This document shows positions 18,296 to 27,398 of a stretch of DNA of 64,000 nt, one piece after another. This DNA is from an uncultured bacterium (GTDB lineage: Bacteria > Verrucomicrobiota > Lentisphaeria > Victivallales > Victivallaceae): positions 10,763 through 74,762 of the forward strand of contig URVC01000016.1 in NCBI GenBank assembly GCA_900551245.1, read 5' to 3'. Each line of letters opens with the position of its first letter. Within the stretch, counting starts at the first letter, position 1. The notes beneath the pieces were generated by a model. The model had not been told where the DNA came from. It did not search any database and saw nothing but the letters and a program-made list of their open reading frames with translations. The position numbers and the translations under genes are program-made.

Positions 18296-18617
18296 CTCAC
18301 AGATCCCATATAATATTTACCATAGCTTTACCACCATTAATTATAGGTTACTTCCGAAGAAAAGTCAAGAGGAGGAGGCATATTTCTGCCAAAATTTTTT
18401 TCTTGAGGATTGTAACAGAAAATGTGCCGGGGTGTCGTTATTCTGCAATTGTTCGCCGTCGGTTCGGGATGTTTTTCCGCCGGGGCAGGGGAGGAATGCG
18501 AAGAGGTGGTTCCGGAACTGTCCCCGGACCGGTCTTCCTTTTTGTATTTTCTGTTTGTAAAACAGAGGGGGGCTGATACATTAATATAATTGTTTTTATT
18601 TGCAGGAGAAGGTTCTG
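18296..18617. other. Intergenic gap between cassette B and the DAACS symporter
   Basis: A divergent gap. The left part is AT-rich and holds the regulator promoter; the right part is GC-rich with no coding signature. TATAAT at 18585-18590 lies close upstream of the symporter ribosome site but lacks a well-spaced -35. Confidence 0.5.
18340..18369 (-). promoter_or_regulatory. Predicted promoter of the cassette B regulator
   Basis: On the minus strand: TTGACT (18369-18364), 18 bases, TATAAT (18345-18340). The start codon is about 45 bases further on. A direct repeat of GGTAAA lies downstream of the -10 and could be an operator element. Confidence 0.6.
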
Positions 18618-19937
18618 ATGCTGAAGAAGATTTGTTCGGGATATTGTTCGACGCCGCTGATCTACCGGATCGGCGCGGCGTTCGTCATCGGCATTCTCGC
18701 CGGAATGGCGCTCTCGTATGCCGGAACGTCGATGGGGCAGGAGTGGCTGCACCGGGTCGTCGCTTGGATCTCCCCCTTCGGCACCGTGCTCATCGCCATG
18801 CTGAAAATGATCGTGATTCCGATCATTTTCTTCTCGCTGGTCTGCGGCGCCTCCAGCCTGTCGGTGAAGAAATTCGGCAAACTCGGCAGCGGCGTACTGC
18901 TCTGGTATCTTTTCACCTCGATTGCCGCCTCGGTGTTCGGGGTGTTTCTGGCGACGGTGATGAATCCGCGCATGAGCAACGCCGCGGAACTTTCCGGACG
19001 CCACCTGATGCAGGTCGGCCAGCTGAGAAGTGCCGGGGCCGGAGGCGGCTCCGTCTCCTCGTTCGTGAACGGACTTTTCGTCAATCCGTTCGAAGCGCTC
19101 GCCTCCGGCAACTTCCTGCCGGTGATCGTTTTCGCCATGATCTTCGGCATTGCGGCCCGGACCGTGATCGACCACGAACAGCAGGCCGGGGGACGCCATC
19201 CAGTCGAACAGCTTATTGAAATGTTCGACGCCGCGCTCAAGGTCTGCTTCAAGATCATCGACTGGATCATCGAATATTTCCCCATCGGCGTACTGGCGCT
19301 GACCACTGCGAACTTCGCCCTTTACGGCGTGGAGCTTTTCGGCCCCTACATGCGGATTGCCCTCTGCGTGGTGACGGGTGTCCTGCTGATGATCTTTGTG
19401 ATCTATCCCCTGCTTGTGGCGCTCATCTGCCGGGAGAATCCCTACCGGTTTCTCTGGGGAATCCGTTCTCCGATCGTCACCGCGTTTCTGACCCGTTCGA
19501 GCGCGGCGGCGCTACCGGTGTCGATGAAGACGGCGGAGGAGCTGAAGATCCGCAAGGAGCTCTCCAGCTTCGCGCTTCCACTCGGCGCGACGATCAACAT
19601 GGACGGCGTCTGCATTCACCTGCCGGTGTTCGCGATTCTCGCGGCGAACATCTTCGGAATTGATCTTTCCGTGACGAAACTGGCGGTTCTGGTGGTCTCC
19701 GTGGTGTTCGCCTCGGTCGGTGCGGGCGGGATTCCCGGCGGTTCGGTGTTTCTGCTCTTCATGGTGCTGGCGAATATGGGGCTTGACGACGCACAGACGG
19801 CGATGATCGTCGCGCTCGCCATCGGAATCAATCCGCTGCTGGACATGTTTGAAACCGCCTGCAACGTGACGGGCGACAACGTCTGCAACTACATCGTCGC
19901 CCGCAAGGGCGGAATGATCGACGACTCCCGCGGCTGA
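18618..19937 (+). CDS. Dicarboxylate/amino acid:cation symporter (DAACS family, GltP/DctA-like)
   Basis: 439 residues with about eight membrane helices plus re-entrant loops. It imports glutamate, aspartate or C4-dicarboxylates with sodium or protons. Family signatures are the serine-rich hairpin TRSSAAALPVSMKTAEEL and the substrate/cation motif LPLGATINMDGVCI, with GAGGIPGGSV in the second hairpin and a late IGINPLLDMFETACNVTGDNV. The ATG at 18618 follows GGAGAAGG; an upstream TTG is unlikely. It is a single gene, divergent from cassette B. Importing a C4-dicarboxylate would supply the oxaloacetate-decarboxylase-type pump at 48.9-52.3 kb, but no link is shown. Confidence 0.92.
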   Translation: MLKKICSGYCSTPLIYRIGAAFVIGILAGMALSYAGTSMGQEWLHRVVAWISPFGTVLIAMLKMIVIPIIFFSLVCGASSLSVKKFGKLGSGVLLWYLFTSIAASVFGVFLATVMNPRMSNAAELSGRHLMQVGQLRSAGAGGGSVSSFVNGLFVNPFEALASGNFLPVIVFAMIFGIAARTVIDHEQQAGGRHPVEQLIEMFDAALKVCFKIIDWIIEYFPIGVLALTTANFALYGVELFGPYMRIALCVVTGVLLMIFVIYPLLVALICRENPYRFLWGIRSPIVTAFLTRSSAAALPVSMKTAEELKIRKELSSFALPLGATINMDGVCIHLPVFAILAANIFGIDLSVTKLAVLVVSVVFASVGAGGIPGGSVFLLFMVLANMGLDDAQTAMIVALAIGINPLLDMFETACNVTGDNVCNYIVARKGGMIDDSRG

Positions 19938-20154
19938 TGTTGCGCCGGTTGACGTTGCATTGATCCGGCAGAGCTGGGGGCAATAGATACTCCGGGCGAT
20001 TGACTGCGGCGGGAAAATCGGCTGCAACAAGCTGGAAGCGGAATTTCATCCCTGACATCGACCGCTTGCCCTGGGAGAACTGGAAAGAGCCATTTGTTTT
20101 TCCGCCTGCTCCGGAGTATGTTATGAAATGGACGAATCCGGATGGGAGGAAGGT

Positions 20155-21420
20155 GTGTTGAAAATCCGTTGGAATGTGTCGTGGCTTTTCGGAATTCTGC
20201 TCGGAATCGGCGCGGTTCTGACACTGGTTCTTCCGGGAGACGTGCCATGGCGCGAGGCGGAGGCGGAACTCTTCCGCGCCGCTCTGGAGGAAGAGGGGGG
20301 CTCTGTTCCTGTTCAGACGCTCCGGCTCTGGCTCCGGATCTCTTCCAATCCGGCCATGGCCGCCGGCGCCGGGGCGGCGGTCTGTCTGCTGATCTCGATC
20401 GGAGCACTGTGGCGTCTTGGACGGCTGTTCCACCGGGATTTCCTGTGCGTCGCCGCCTTTTTCATTGCCGCGCCGCATGTCTGGTTCGCTTTTCGTTTGC
20501 CGGGGAACGGTTTCTGGCAGGTGCCGGTTTCGTTCGCCGGAGCTGTCCTTGCGGCGGAACTGCTGTTGCGAATCCGCGGCCGCCGCGGAGTTCTTCTCGG
20601 CGTACTTTTTGCCGGAGTGCTCGCGGCACTTCCATTTCTGACCGGAGAGGGGCAGGCGCTTCGTGACATTTCGCCGGCGGAACTTGCCGCGCCCTTCACC
20701 ATGCTCGGCGGCTTCGGATTTCTCGAGCGGTACATGCCGGATTTCTTCGACTTTCGCTCCTGGTCCGGCGTCTGCTGGCAGTTTTTTTTCGGCGCGCTGC
20801 TGCTGGCGGAACTCTTCTGGCTCCTCCTCGGCGGCGTCGCGCTCTGCCGCCGTATGCGAAGAAGGGAGGAGCTGTTTCTCTTCGACCGGATGGCGCTTCT
20901 GAACTGGGGAGTGCTTTTCGGGTATTTGGCCGGAGTTCTGCTGACGGGGCGGCTTCCGGCGGTTCCCGGGGCGGCGCTGGTTGCCGTGCTGCTGCTCTGG
21001 TGGCGCGGATTCGATTTTTTCTGCGGGGAGTATCCCCGGTTCGGGAAACGTTTTCTGGCGCTCCTGATCGCCGGGGAACTGGTTTTTACGGGCCAGTTCC
21101 TCTACACGGTCAACCTCTGCCGGGGCGGAAATTCCCCCTCGTTCGGCACGACGCTGAACTGTTTCCGGCAGGTGTCGCGGCAGCTGGCGGCCGCGCGCCG
21201 GGGGAATCCCTCACTGCCGGTCGATCTGCGGATTGAGGCGCTCCGCCGCAAACCATTGCCGCTTCAGGTGATGATCCGGCTGGTGTTGCGCGAACCGTTG
21301 CCGGAACTGCCCGGCTGCCGCTCCGCACTGCTGCTGCCCGCCCGCTTTGGCAGTGGAATCGACCTCATCCTCTACCGCGACCCGGAGTCGGCGACATCGA
21401 AGGACGGAAGAATACACTGA
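20155..21420 (+). CDS. Polytopic membrane protein, family not recognised
   Basis: About 421 residues with roughly eight to nine hydrophobic segments, for example WLFGILLGIGAVLTLVL near the N-terminus, LCVAAFFIAAPHVWFAF, GVLLGVLFAGVLAALPFL and LLNWGVLFGYLAGVLL. The N-terminal loop after the first helix (PWREAEAELFRAAL) and the overall shape recall GT-C/GT39-type integral membrane glycosyltransferases, but the usual acidic pair is not clear, so I do not assign that function. GTG at 20155 is favoured because GGGAGGA ends 4 bases before it; an ATG at 20128 in frame is possible. A decayed AraC gene on the other strand follows. Confidence 0.7.
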   Translation: MLKIRWNVSWLFGILLGIGAVLTLVLPGDVPWREAEAELFRAALEEEGGSVPVQTLRLWLRISSNPAMAAGAGAAVCLLISIGALWRLGRLFHRDFLCVAAFFIAAPHVWFAFRLPGNGFWQVPVSFAGAVLAAELLLRIRGRRGVLLGVLFAGVLAALPFLTGEGQALRDISPAELAAPFTMLGGFGFLERYMPDFFDFRSWSGVCWQFFFGALLLAELFWLLLGGVALCRRMRRREELFLFDRMALLNWGVLFGYLAGVLLTGRLPAVPGAALVAVLLLWWRGFDFFCGEYPRFGKRFLALLIAGELVFTGQFLYTVNLCRGGNSPSFGTTLNCFRQVSRQLAAARRGNPSLPVDLRIEALRRKPLPLQVMIRLVLREPLPELPGCRSALLLPARFGSGIDLILYRDPESATSKDGRIH

Positions 21421-21479
21421 AAACAGCAACCGCATTGCTCCGACATGTCAGCCGCGGTCCGGATTGGTGAATGTGTCGT

Positions 21480-21712
21480 GATGGCGAAACGGTGACGGGG
21501 ATATGTCCGTGTGTTTTGAAGAAGCGTGAGAAACTGGATTCGTTCCAGAACCCCCGGTTTTTCCGCAATCTCCTCGGCCGTACCGGTCGGTACGGGAGGT
21601 ATCTGACCGGTCGCGGGATGCCCGTGCAACTGCTTCTCGGCATCGAAACGGCGCAAATGTCCTCTTCCTTGACGGGCATGCCGCCCGGCTTTTTCATGTT
21701 TGAAACATTTTA
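21480..21712 (-). pseudogene. Decayed AraC-family regulator (C-terminal HTH remnant)
   Basis: Read on the minus strand, one frame gives TGTAEEIAEK and the next frame continues GFWNESSFSRFFKTHGHIP. Together these spell the second helix-turn-helix of an AraC protein (...EIAEktGF.n.SsFSRfFK.h.G..P). The shift falls in the C/G run at about 21551-21555. No intact frame, ribosome site or sensor domain was found, so this is a relic. It lies between a membrane-protein gene and the SSS symporter, next to an intact AraC gene (23585), which may have replaced it. Confidence 0.5.
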
Positions 21713-21714
21713 AC

Positions 21715-21752
21715 AAGGCGGCTGTCGGTTGGCGTGATAGCCGCCTTTTTTC
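21715..21752 (+). terminator. Rho-independent terminator
   Basis: AAGGCGGCT (21715-21723) pairs with AGCCGCCTT (21739-21747), followed by a T run. It ends the plus-strand transcript of the membrane-protein gene; the A/T flanks could also let it work on the other strand. Confidence 0.7.
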
Positions 21753-21791
21753 TGTATGCAAGTGGATTTTTTATTGGATGAATTGATTTAT

Positions 21792-21900
21792 ATTGTATCC
21801 AATTTTTATTGAATTATTGGTTATTTTATGTTGAAATATATCAAAAAACAATATTTTTCATTGTTATACTATTGACAAATTGGATACAATCTTGTATACT
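21792..21900 (+). promoter_or_regulatory. SSS symporter promoter with a pair of identical inverted operators
   Basis: TTGACA (21872-21877), 17 bases, TATACT (21895-21900). The spacer contains ATTGGATACAAT (21879-21890), whose exact reverse complement ATTGTATCCAAT lies at 21792-21803, 87 bases away centre to centre. Each copy has its own ATTG/CAAT dyad. The rest of the 21753-21968 gap is AT-rich and non-coding. Confidence 0.7.
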
Positions 21901-21968
21901 ATCAGGAGAGTGAATTTCGATAATTTCCAGTCCGGCGTCACTGCCGTAACCCCGTTCAAGGAGGCGAA

Positions 21969-23525
21969 ATGGGCACCATCGACCTGATCATCTGCGGCTT
22001 CTATCTGATTATGACCATTGTCATCGGCGACCTGGTCGGCAAAAAACAGCACAGCACCGAAGAGTATTTCCTCGCCGGACGCGGAATGTCGTGGTGGCCG
22101 ATCGCCATCAGCTTGTTTGCTTCGCTCTTCTCTGCGATCAGCTACATCGCCATGCCGGGGGAGGCGTACAACTTCGGTTGCACGATGCTGGTCAGCGGCC
22201 TGGTGGGAGTTGTCGCTCTGCCGGTGACGCTGCTGGTGTTTCTCCGCTTCTTCTACATGCTCAAACTCTGGACCATCAATGAATATGTGGAGCGTCGCTT
22301 CTCCGTCTCCCTCCGCGTTGTCAACAGTCTGATTTTCATGCTGGGGCGTCTGGTCTACCTGGGTGTGGTGCTCTATGCAACCGCATTGCTGCTGGAGAAT
22401 GCTCTCGGCTGGAATCCGGTTATCGCCGTGCTGGCCGTCGGCATATTCTCCACCATCTACACCTATATGGGCGGCATGGAAGCGGTGGTGTGGACCGACG
22501 TGGTGCAGTTTTTCGTCCTGCTCGGCGGGGTTCTGCTGGTGATCGGCGTCATCTCCTGGTATACGCCGGGCGGTGTACTGGGGATCTGGGAGACCGCGGT
22601 GGAGCATGGCCGCACCTTTCAACTCGGAGCCGATTCGGATTTCTGGGATTTTTCATTCAAGCCGCGGATTTCACTTCTGGCTCTGCTTCTGGGGCTGCCG
22701 TTCGCGGTGCTGACAGCGACCGATCAGGTCAATCTGCAGCGCTGTCTTGCCTGTAAAAATTTCAAAGAGGTCGCCCGGGCCGTCTGCTGGAGCACCATCG
22801 GCAATCTGCCGGTCTGCTTTCTTTTCTACTTCGCCGGTCTGGCGGTATTTGTTTTCTTCAAGGTGCTCCGGCCGGAACTGGATACCGGCATGAAAGGAGA
22901 TGAGGCGTTCTGTCGGTATATCTCAGTCTATCTGCCGACGGGAATCCGCGGCCTTCTGGCGGCAGGAGTGCTTGCCGCCGTGATGTCTACGGTGGATTCG
23001 GTGCAGAACTCTCTGAGTACTGTTTTCGTCAAAGATATCTATCAGCGGCTGCTGGTCCCCGGCCGCGACGAGACGCATTATTTGAGCGTTGCCAAACTGG
23101 TGACGCTGTTGGTGGGGGCCGGAACCTGTCTGTTCGGCGTGTCGGTGCTGCTGCTCTTTCGAAATCGGGAGATTCCGCTGCTGGAGGTGTCGAATCTCTG
23201 TCTCGGTGTGCTGGGATCGTTTTCTTCGGCGATCTTCATGATGGGGCTGCTCACCAGCCGGGTGGACAGCCGGGCGATGATTTTTGGACTGATCGTCGCA
23301 TTGCCCGGGGCGGTATATTTCGCGGTGTTCCGCTATCTGATCGCGGTGCCGGAGGAGCGGATCGGCTTCATGTTTCTCAGTTTGATCAACATTTTCACTG
23401 CGATGGGAGCGTCGTATCTTTTCAGCCTTTTTTCCAGCCGGACGAGTGCCGGTCAGCGCAGTTACGTGATCTGGCATTTTCTCCGCCGCGGCACGGCGCC
23501 GGAGGAACGGAATCCGGAAGTGTGA
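21969..23525 (+). CDS. Sodium:solute symporter (SSS family)
   Basis: 518 residues with about 13 membrane helices. The LeuT-type SSS signatures are present: STEEYFLAGRGMSWWPIAISLFASLFSAISYIAMPGEAYNFG in helices 1-2 and GIRGLLAAGVLAAVMSTVDSVQNSLSTVFVKDIYQ around helix 8, whose serines line the sodium site. The family imports sugars, sialic acid, organic acids or amino acids with sodium. The ATG follows AAGGAGGCGAA. It stands in its own transcript under the twin-operator promoter and is followed by an AraC regulator 59 bases later, so sugar-controlled uptake is likely; the substrate cannot be read from sequence. Confidence 0.93.
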   Translation: MGTIDLIICGFYLIMTIVIGDLVGKKQHSTEEYFLAGRGMSWWPIAISLFASLFSAISYIAMPGEAYNFGCTMLVSGLVGVVALPVTLLVFLRFFYMLKLWTINEYVERRFSVSLRVVNSLIFMLGRLVYLGVVLYATALLLENALGWNPVIAVLAVGIFSTIYTYMGGMEAVVWTDVVQFFVLLGGVLLVIGVISWYTPGGVLGIWETAVEHGRTFQLGADSDFWDFSFKPRISLLALLLGLPFAVLTATDQVNLQRCLACKNFKEVARAVCWSTIGNLPVCFLFYFAGLAVFVFFKVLRPELDTGMKGDEAFCRYISVYLPTGIRGLLAAGVLAAVMSTVDSVQNSLSTVFVKDIYQRLLVPGRDETHYLSVAKLVTLLVGAGTCLFGVSVLLLFRNREIPLLEVSNLCLGVLGSFSSAIFMMGLLTSRVDSRAMIFGLIVALPGAVYFAVFRYLIAVPEERIGFMFLSLINIFTAMGASYLFSLFSSRTSAGQRSYVIWHFLRRGTAPEERNPEV

Positions 23526-23550
23526 AAACGCATTTCCCGCAAATTCCGGT

Positions 23551-23578
23551 TTGCAAATACACGCTTCCGTGATATTGT
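23551..23578 (+). promoter_or_regulatory. Possible promoter of the AraC regulator
   Basis: TTGCAA (23551-23556), 16 bases, TATTGT (23573-23578). Its predicted start site would be at or after 23585, which makes the ATG at 23585 leaderless or favours a later start. Confidence 0.35.
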
Positions 23579-23584
23579 TAGCGC

Positions 23585-24547
23585 ATGGCAGATGCACAGC
23601 GGGATCATCTGTACAGGATGACAGGTGGTGAATGCAAAGCGGGGCTGGGGGCGATGGCGGGATTTAATGCTCACAATGCAAGACTCTTTTCGGTGGAGGT
23701 CGGCAATTCCCGGCTGTTTCACCGGTTGAGCATCGATACGGCGCGGCTCTCCTTTCCGGCCAGCCTTCCGCTGTGGCCCGCCCATCTCAACCATGCGGAA
23801 CTCTCCCGGAATCAGGGATTCACGCATTACAACTGTACCCGGTTTGCGGTGGAGATGCCGCTGGAAGGCAATTTAATCGGAGAGTGCAGGGGGCAGACGC
23901 ATATCGTTTCGCCGGGCGAAGTGTATCTGATTCACTACGGCGAAGACAGTTCCTATCGGGTCGGGCCGGCCGGATTCTGCCGTAAAGTCGGGATCTGCTT
24001 TTCCGGGCCGCTGCTGCCGGCGCTGGTGGCGGAAACCGGACTGGTGGAGGAACTCCGGCTGAAACTGCGCGACCCGGAGCGGTTCTACGCTTATGTTGCC
24101 GAGTTGGAACGGCGGATTTGCGAGGCGGCGCAGGAGGATGTGGCGGACCTTTCCGCCTTCTCCTACCGGCTGCTGCTCGAACTGGCCGCTTCGATCGACC
24201 GGGAGCTGCCGCCGCTGTTGCGGCAGGCGATCGATGTGATGAAGGTGAATCTTTCGCAGATGATCACCATCGGCGAAATCGCCGAGAAGCTTCAGACCAG
24301 CACTTCGACTCTGGAAAATCTCTTTGCGCGCCACCGGCACACTTCGCCCCGGAAGTATTTCGACGATCTCAAGTTCGCCAAGGCGGAACAGCTCCTGGCG
24401 GAGAGCTCCCTGCCGCTCGGGCAGATCGCCCGCAACATCGGCTATCCGTGCACGATGCACTTCTCCCGCCGTTTCCGTCAGCGCACCGGGATGACCCCGA
24501 CCGAGTTCCGGCGGAAACGGCAAAATGCATCTTCCCAAAGCGTGTGA
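23585..24547 (+). CDS. AraC-family transcriptional regulator
   Basis: 320 residues if begun at 23585. An N-terminal cupin-like sensor domain (about 20-200) has IVSPGEVYLIHYGEDSSYRVG. The C-terminal double helix-turn-helix (about 215-310) reads MITIGEIAEKLQTSTSTLENLFARHRHTSPRKYFDDLKFAKAEQLLAESSLPLGQIARNIGY, then FSRRFRQRTGMTPTEFRRKR. No ribosome site precedes 23585; in-frame ATGs at 23618 and 23654 are alternatives, the last with a G-rich tract before it. The position after the SSS gene and ahead of the decayed pseudopilin and GH38 gene suggests it controls one of these. Confidence 0.85.
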   Translation: MADAQRDHLYRMTGGECKAGLGAMAGFNAHNARLFSVEVGNSRLFHRLSIDTARLSFPASLPLWPAHLNHAELSRNQGFTHYNCTRFAVEMPLEGNLIGECRGQTHIVSPGEVYLIHYGEDSSYRVGPAGFCRKVGICFSGPLLPALVAETGLVEELRLKLRDPERFYAYVAELERRICEAAQEDVADLSAFSYRLLLELAASIDRELPPLLRQAIDVMKVNLSQMITIGEIAEKLQTSTSTLENLFARHRHTSPRKYFDDLKFAKAEQLLAESSLPLGQIARNIGYPCTMHFSRRFRQRTGMTPTEFRRKRQNASSQSV

Positions 24548-24660
24548 GCGTTAAAAAGCGCCTTTCCCGGATTTTGCGAAACCAATTTCCTTCTTCTCTA
24601 CGGAACGTAAAAAGGAAATACATTTCCGCAAAAAGATATAATATGGTTTGGCTGACCTGT

Positions 24661-24689
24661 TGTTATTCTTCGTGAATTAAGGTATAATA
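24661..24689 (+). promoter_or_regulatory. Predicted promoter of the decayed pseudopilin / GH38 unit
   Basis: TTGTTA (24661-24666), 17 bases, TATAAT (24684-24689), 45 bases before the pseudopilin ATG. It remains close to consensus although the gene it feeds is broken. Confidence 0.55.
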
Positions 24690-24734
24690 TCAGCTGTCAG
24701 CTTGAGAACTCGAAAGAGTGGAAAGGGAAAGGTG

Positions 24735-25001
24735 ATGCATGGGAAGTTTTTTGCTATGATTGCATTGTCAATCCTGATTGCAATCATTGCCATCTTGGCT
24801 TCCCTGTTGCTGTTCGCGTTGAATCAGGCACGCGGCAAGGCGCGGTCGATGCGTTGCGTGAACAACCTCTTTCAGGTTTTTGAAGAGGAGGGTTGTATTT
24901 TCAAACAAAGAGATTTACTTTTTAGTGATCGAAGTTGTTCCGCCAAGATTGCATCTTCGGGACAATGGATGATATGGTTGTTTCAAAGAAAAACAGAATA
25001 A
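24735..25001 (+). pseudogene. Degenerate, truncated pseudopilin gene
   Basis: The ATG at 24735 follows GGGAAAGG. The 88-residue product keeps the helix core ILIAIIAILASLLLFALNQARGKARSMRCVNNL, but the prepilin motif is wrecked: FTLIELL has become FAMIALS, losing the Glu needed at position 5, and the conserved Pro of LLPALN is Phe. After about 50 residues the sequence is no longer family-like, and the soluble head with its H-x9-DG end is missing. It stands just before the GH38 gene, where intact cassettes have a working pseudopilin. Confidence 0.72.
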
Positions 25002-25035
25002 AATCAACTTGGACCGGTCAGGTTCTGCTGAAAAA

Positions 25036-27363
25036 ATGAAATCTTCCCCCATTCACGTAGTCAGCACGTTTCATTACGACGTGCTCTATCTCAAGGATTA
25101 TGACGAATATCTCGAGCAGGCGATGGCGATCATCGACCGCGCGCTGGAGATCCTCGAAGCGGAGCCGGACTACTGCTTCACCATCGAACAGGTGATTCTG
25201 GTGCGCGAATATTTCCGCCGCCGTCCGGAGCGGCGCGAAACCATGCGCGCCCTGGCGCAGGCGCAGCGGCTCTCGTTCGCGCCCGGCATGTTCGTCATGC
25301 CCGATATGAACATGATCGACGGCGAATCGCTCTTCCGCCAGGCGAAGGTCGGCCGGGAGTGGCTCGCGGAACATCTCGGCGTCGTCCCCGAGGCGTGCTG
25401 GATCGCCGACTGCTGGGGGCACCACGCCCAATTGCCGCAGATCCTCCGCCAGTCCGGGTACTCCGCCTACTTCTTCTGGCGCTGTATGCGGCCCGATGTC
25501 GCCCGGAGCGATTTTCTCTGGCAGGGGCTGGACGGCACGAAAATCGTCACCCACTGGCTCTCACGCGGCTACGCCGGAATCCACTTCCCCGACAACGGCG
25601 GCGGCATCGAAAACCGGCTGGAACTGCAGATCGCCGAAGCGTCCGGGCGGGCGATTGACACGCTCGCCGATCAGCTGCACACCTACGGCGAATTCGGCGC
25701 GACACTGATCTGCAACGGCGGGGATTTCTGCATTCCGCAAGCCGGCGCGCCCGCCACGCTCCGGGAACTCAACCGCAACCCGGAGGCCGATCTTCGCTTC
25801 TCCACCCCCGCGGCCTACCATCGCGCCGTGAACGAGGCCGCGCTCGAAACCTTCTCCGGCGAATTCAATGCCGCGTTTCAGGGGACCTATTCGACCAACA
25901 TCGCGATCAAACAACTGCTCTGGAGCCGTCGGGAGGCGTTGCTGGCCGAAGAGGGGTTCCGGGCGACGCACGGCCTCGCCTCCGGCGATCTCGCCGGAGC
26001 GTGGGAGACACTGCTCACCCATCAGTTCCACGACACCATCTGCGGCACCATCACCGATGCGGCACTGCTCCGCGCCCGCGGCGAACTGGAAGCGCTCCGC
26101 GTCGGAGCGTCCGCCCCGGCGGCGCTGTACAACCCGGCCTCCCACGCCCGGCGCGAGGTGGTGGAGCTCGCGGATGGAAAGCGCGTGATTGCAGATCTTA
26201 AGCCGTTTGAAACAAAACCGTTCCATGCTCTCGAGACGGCGTCTTCTCTGGAGAAGCTCTCCGAACTGCCCGGGGAGTTCTCCAACCGGTTCTACCGCGC
26301 CCGGTTCGGGCGGGACGGGTTCCTCGAAAGCCTCCGCACTCCCGCCGGTGTCGAACTGGTCGATGCGGCTTCGCCCGCACGGTTCGGCGCGCCGGTCATG
26401 CTGAACGACAACGGCGACAGCTGGCTGATCTATGAGGGGCCGCTCGATGGCGGCAGCCGGGCGGCGGCCTTCACCTGCAACTGTGCCGATCCGCTCGAAC
26501 GGGAACCCGGCGCCGACGGGTTGATCAACCGGAAGAATGTCTATCCGTGCGTGGAGTCGGTGGAGTGTTTCCGGTCGGCGCAGTCGCTCCGCATCGTCCA
26601 GCGCGGCTGGATTGCATTCTGGCGCAACCGGTTGGAATTCACTCTGCAAAGCGATTTCGACGCAGATTCTCCGTTGATCCGCTTTCGGCTGGAGTTTCTG
26701 CCGCACGGGCGGCATTACCGGTTGCGCGCCGCGTTCCCGACCACGCTGCGGAACGGAACGGTTCTTCACGAGATCCCCTTCGGGCTCCAGAAACGCGGCC
26801 ATTCGGAGTATCCGGCGCAGGGCTTCTGCGACTGTGCCGCGGCGGGAGCCGGGCTCACCTTGTTCAACCGGGGGATCCCCGGCAACAACGTCGATGCGAA
26901 CGGGGTGATGCTGCTCAGCATTTTCCGCTCCGTTGCGATGGAGTACAAGTGCGAAAGTGAACTTTCGTTCAATGACGGGATTCCGCATACGGTGGAGTAC
27001 GCGCTTATGCCGCGCGACGGGGAGTCCCTTGCGCCGGTGATGGTGCCGGCGGAACTCTATGCCCGCCCCGTATACGGGACCGTCGATCTGCCGGTGCGGT
27101 ACGATTTCAGCGGCATCGAACTGCCGGAAAATGTCCGGATCAGCGCACTGCGGGAGTCCGCCGGCGGAATTTTCCTGCGGTTTTACGAGGCGCTCGGGCA
27201 GGGGGCGGAGGTCCGGTTTGCCCTGCCCGAAGGGATGGGCTCCTGGCGTGACGCCGACGGGGTGGAGAATCCGCAGAGTGCTCCGCGTTCCGGCAGAGTG
27301 ACACTGCAACTCGCTCCCTTTGAAATTCGCGCCATTCTGCTGTCGCCGGTTGACGGCCGCTGA
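25036..27363 (+). CDS. GH38 alpha-mannosidase, cytoplasmic
   Basis: 775 residues, no signal peptide. The N-terminal zinc/catalytic domain has HVVSTFHYDVLYLK (H13 and D15 placed as zinc ligands), FAPGMFVMPDMNMIDGESLFRQ, and PEACWIADCWGHHAQLPQILRQSGY, where D125 is the likely nucleophile. The three-helix middle domain ends in the GH38 hallmark LLTHQFHDTICGTITDAAL. The C-terminal beta domains follow. The enzyme would release alpha-linked mannose from imported oligosaccharides. The ATG at 25036 was chosen over an in-frame TTG at 25009. The gene follows the broken pseudopilin and has strongly GC-rich codon use. Unlike the enzymes paired with intact pseudopilins it lacks an export signal. Confidence 0.9.
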   Translation: MKSSPIHVVSTFHYDVLYLKDYDEYLEQAMAIIDRALEILEAEPDYCFTIEQVILVREYFRRRPERRETMRALAQAQRLSFAPGMFVMPDMNMIDGESLFRQAKVGREWLAEHLGVVPEACWIADCWGHHAQLPQILRQSGYSAYFFWRCMRPDVARSDFLWQGLDGTKIVTHWLSRGYAGIHFPDNGGGIENRLELQIAEASGRAIDTLADQLHTYGEFGATLICNGGDFCIPQAGAPATLRELNRNPEADLRFSTPAAYHRAVNEAALETFSGEFNAAFQGTYSTNIAIKQLLWSRREALLAEEGFRATHGLASGDLAGAWETLLTHQFHDTICGTITDAALLRARGELEALRVGASAPAALYNPASHARREVVELADGKRVIADLKPFETKPFHALETASSLEKLSELPGEFSNRFYRARFGRDGFLESLRTPAGVELVDAASPARFGAPVMLNDNGDSWLIYEGPLDGGSRAAAFTCNCADPLEREPGADGLINRKNVYPCVESVECFRSAQSLRIVQRGWIAFWRNRLEFTLQSDFDADSPLIRFRLEFLPHGRHYRLRAAFPTTLRNGTVLHEIPFGLQKRGHSEYPAQGFCDCAAAGAGLTLFNRGIPGNNVDANGVMLLSIFRSVAMEYKCESELSFNDGIPHTVEYALMPRDGESLAPVMVPAELYARPVYGTVDLPVRYDFSGIELPENVRISALRESAGGIFLRFYEALGQGAEVRFALPEGMGSWRDADGVENPQSAPRSGRVTLQLAPFEIRAILLSPVDGR

Positions 27364-27398
27364 ACGGAGAACCGGCGGAAACGCCGTCTTCAACCTGA

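Noticed and set aside
19960..20160. A protein-like plus-strand stretch ending in WTNPDGRKVC before a stop
   Set aside because: It has no start codon or ribosome site, overlaps the start of the next gene and matches no family; chance or an unidentifiable remnant.
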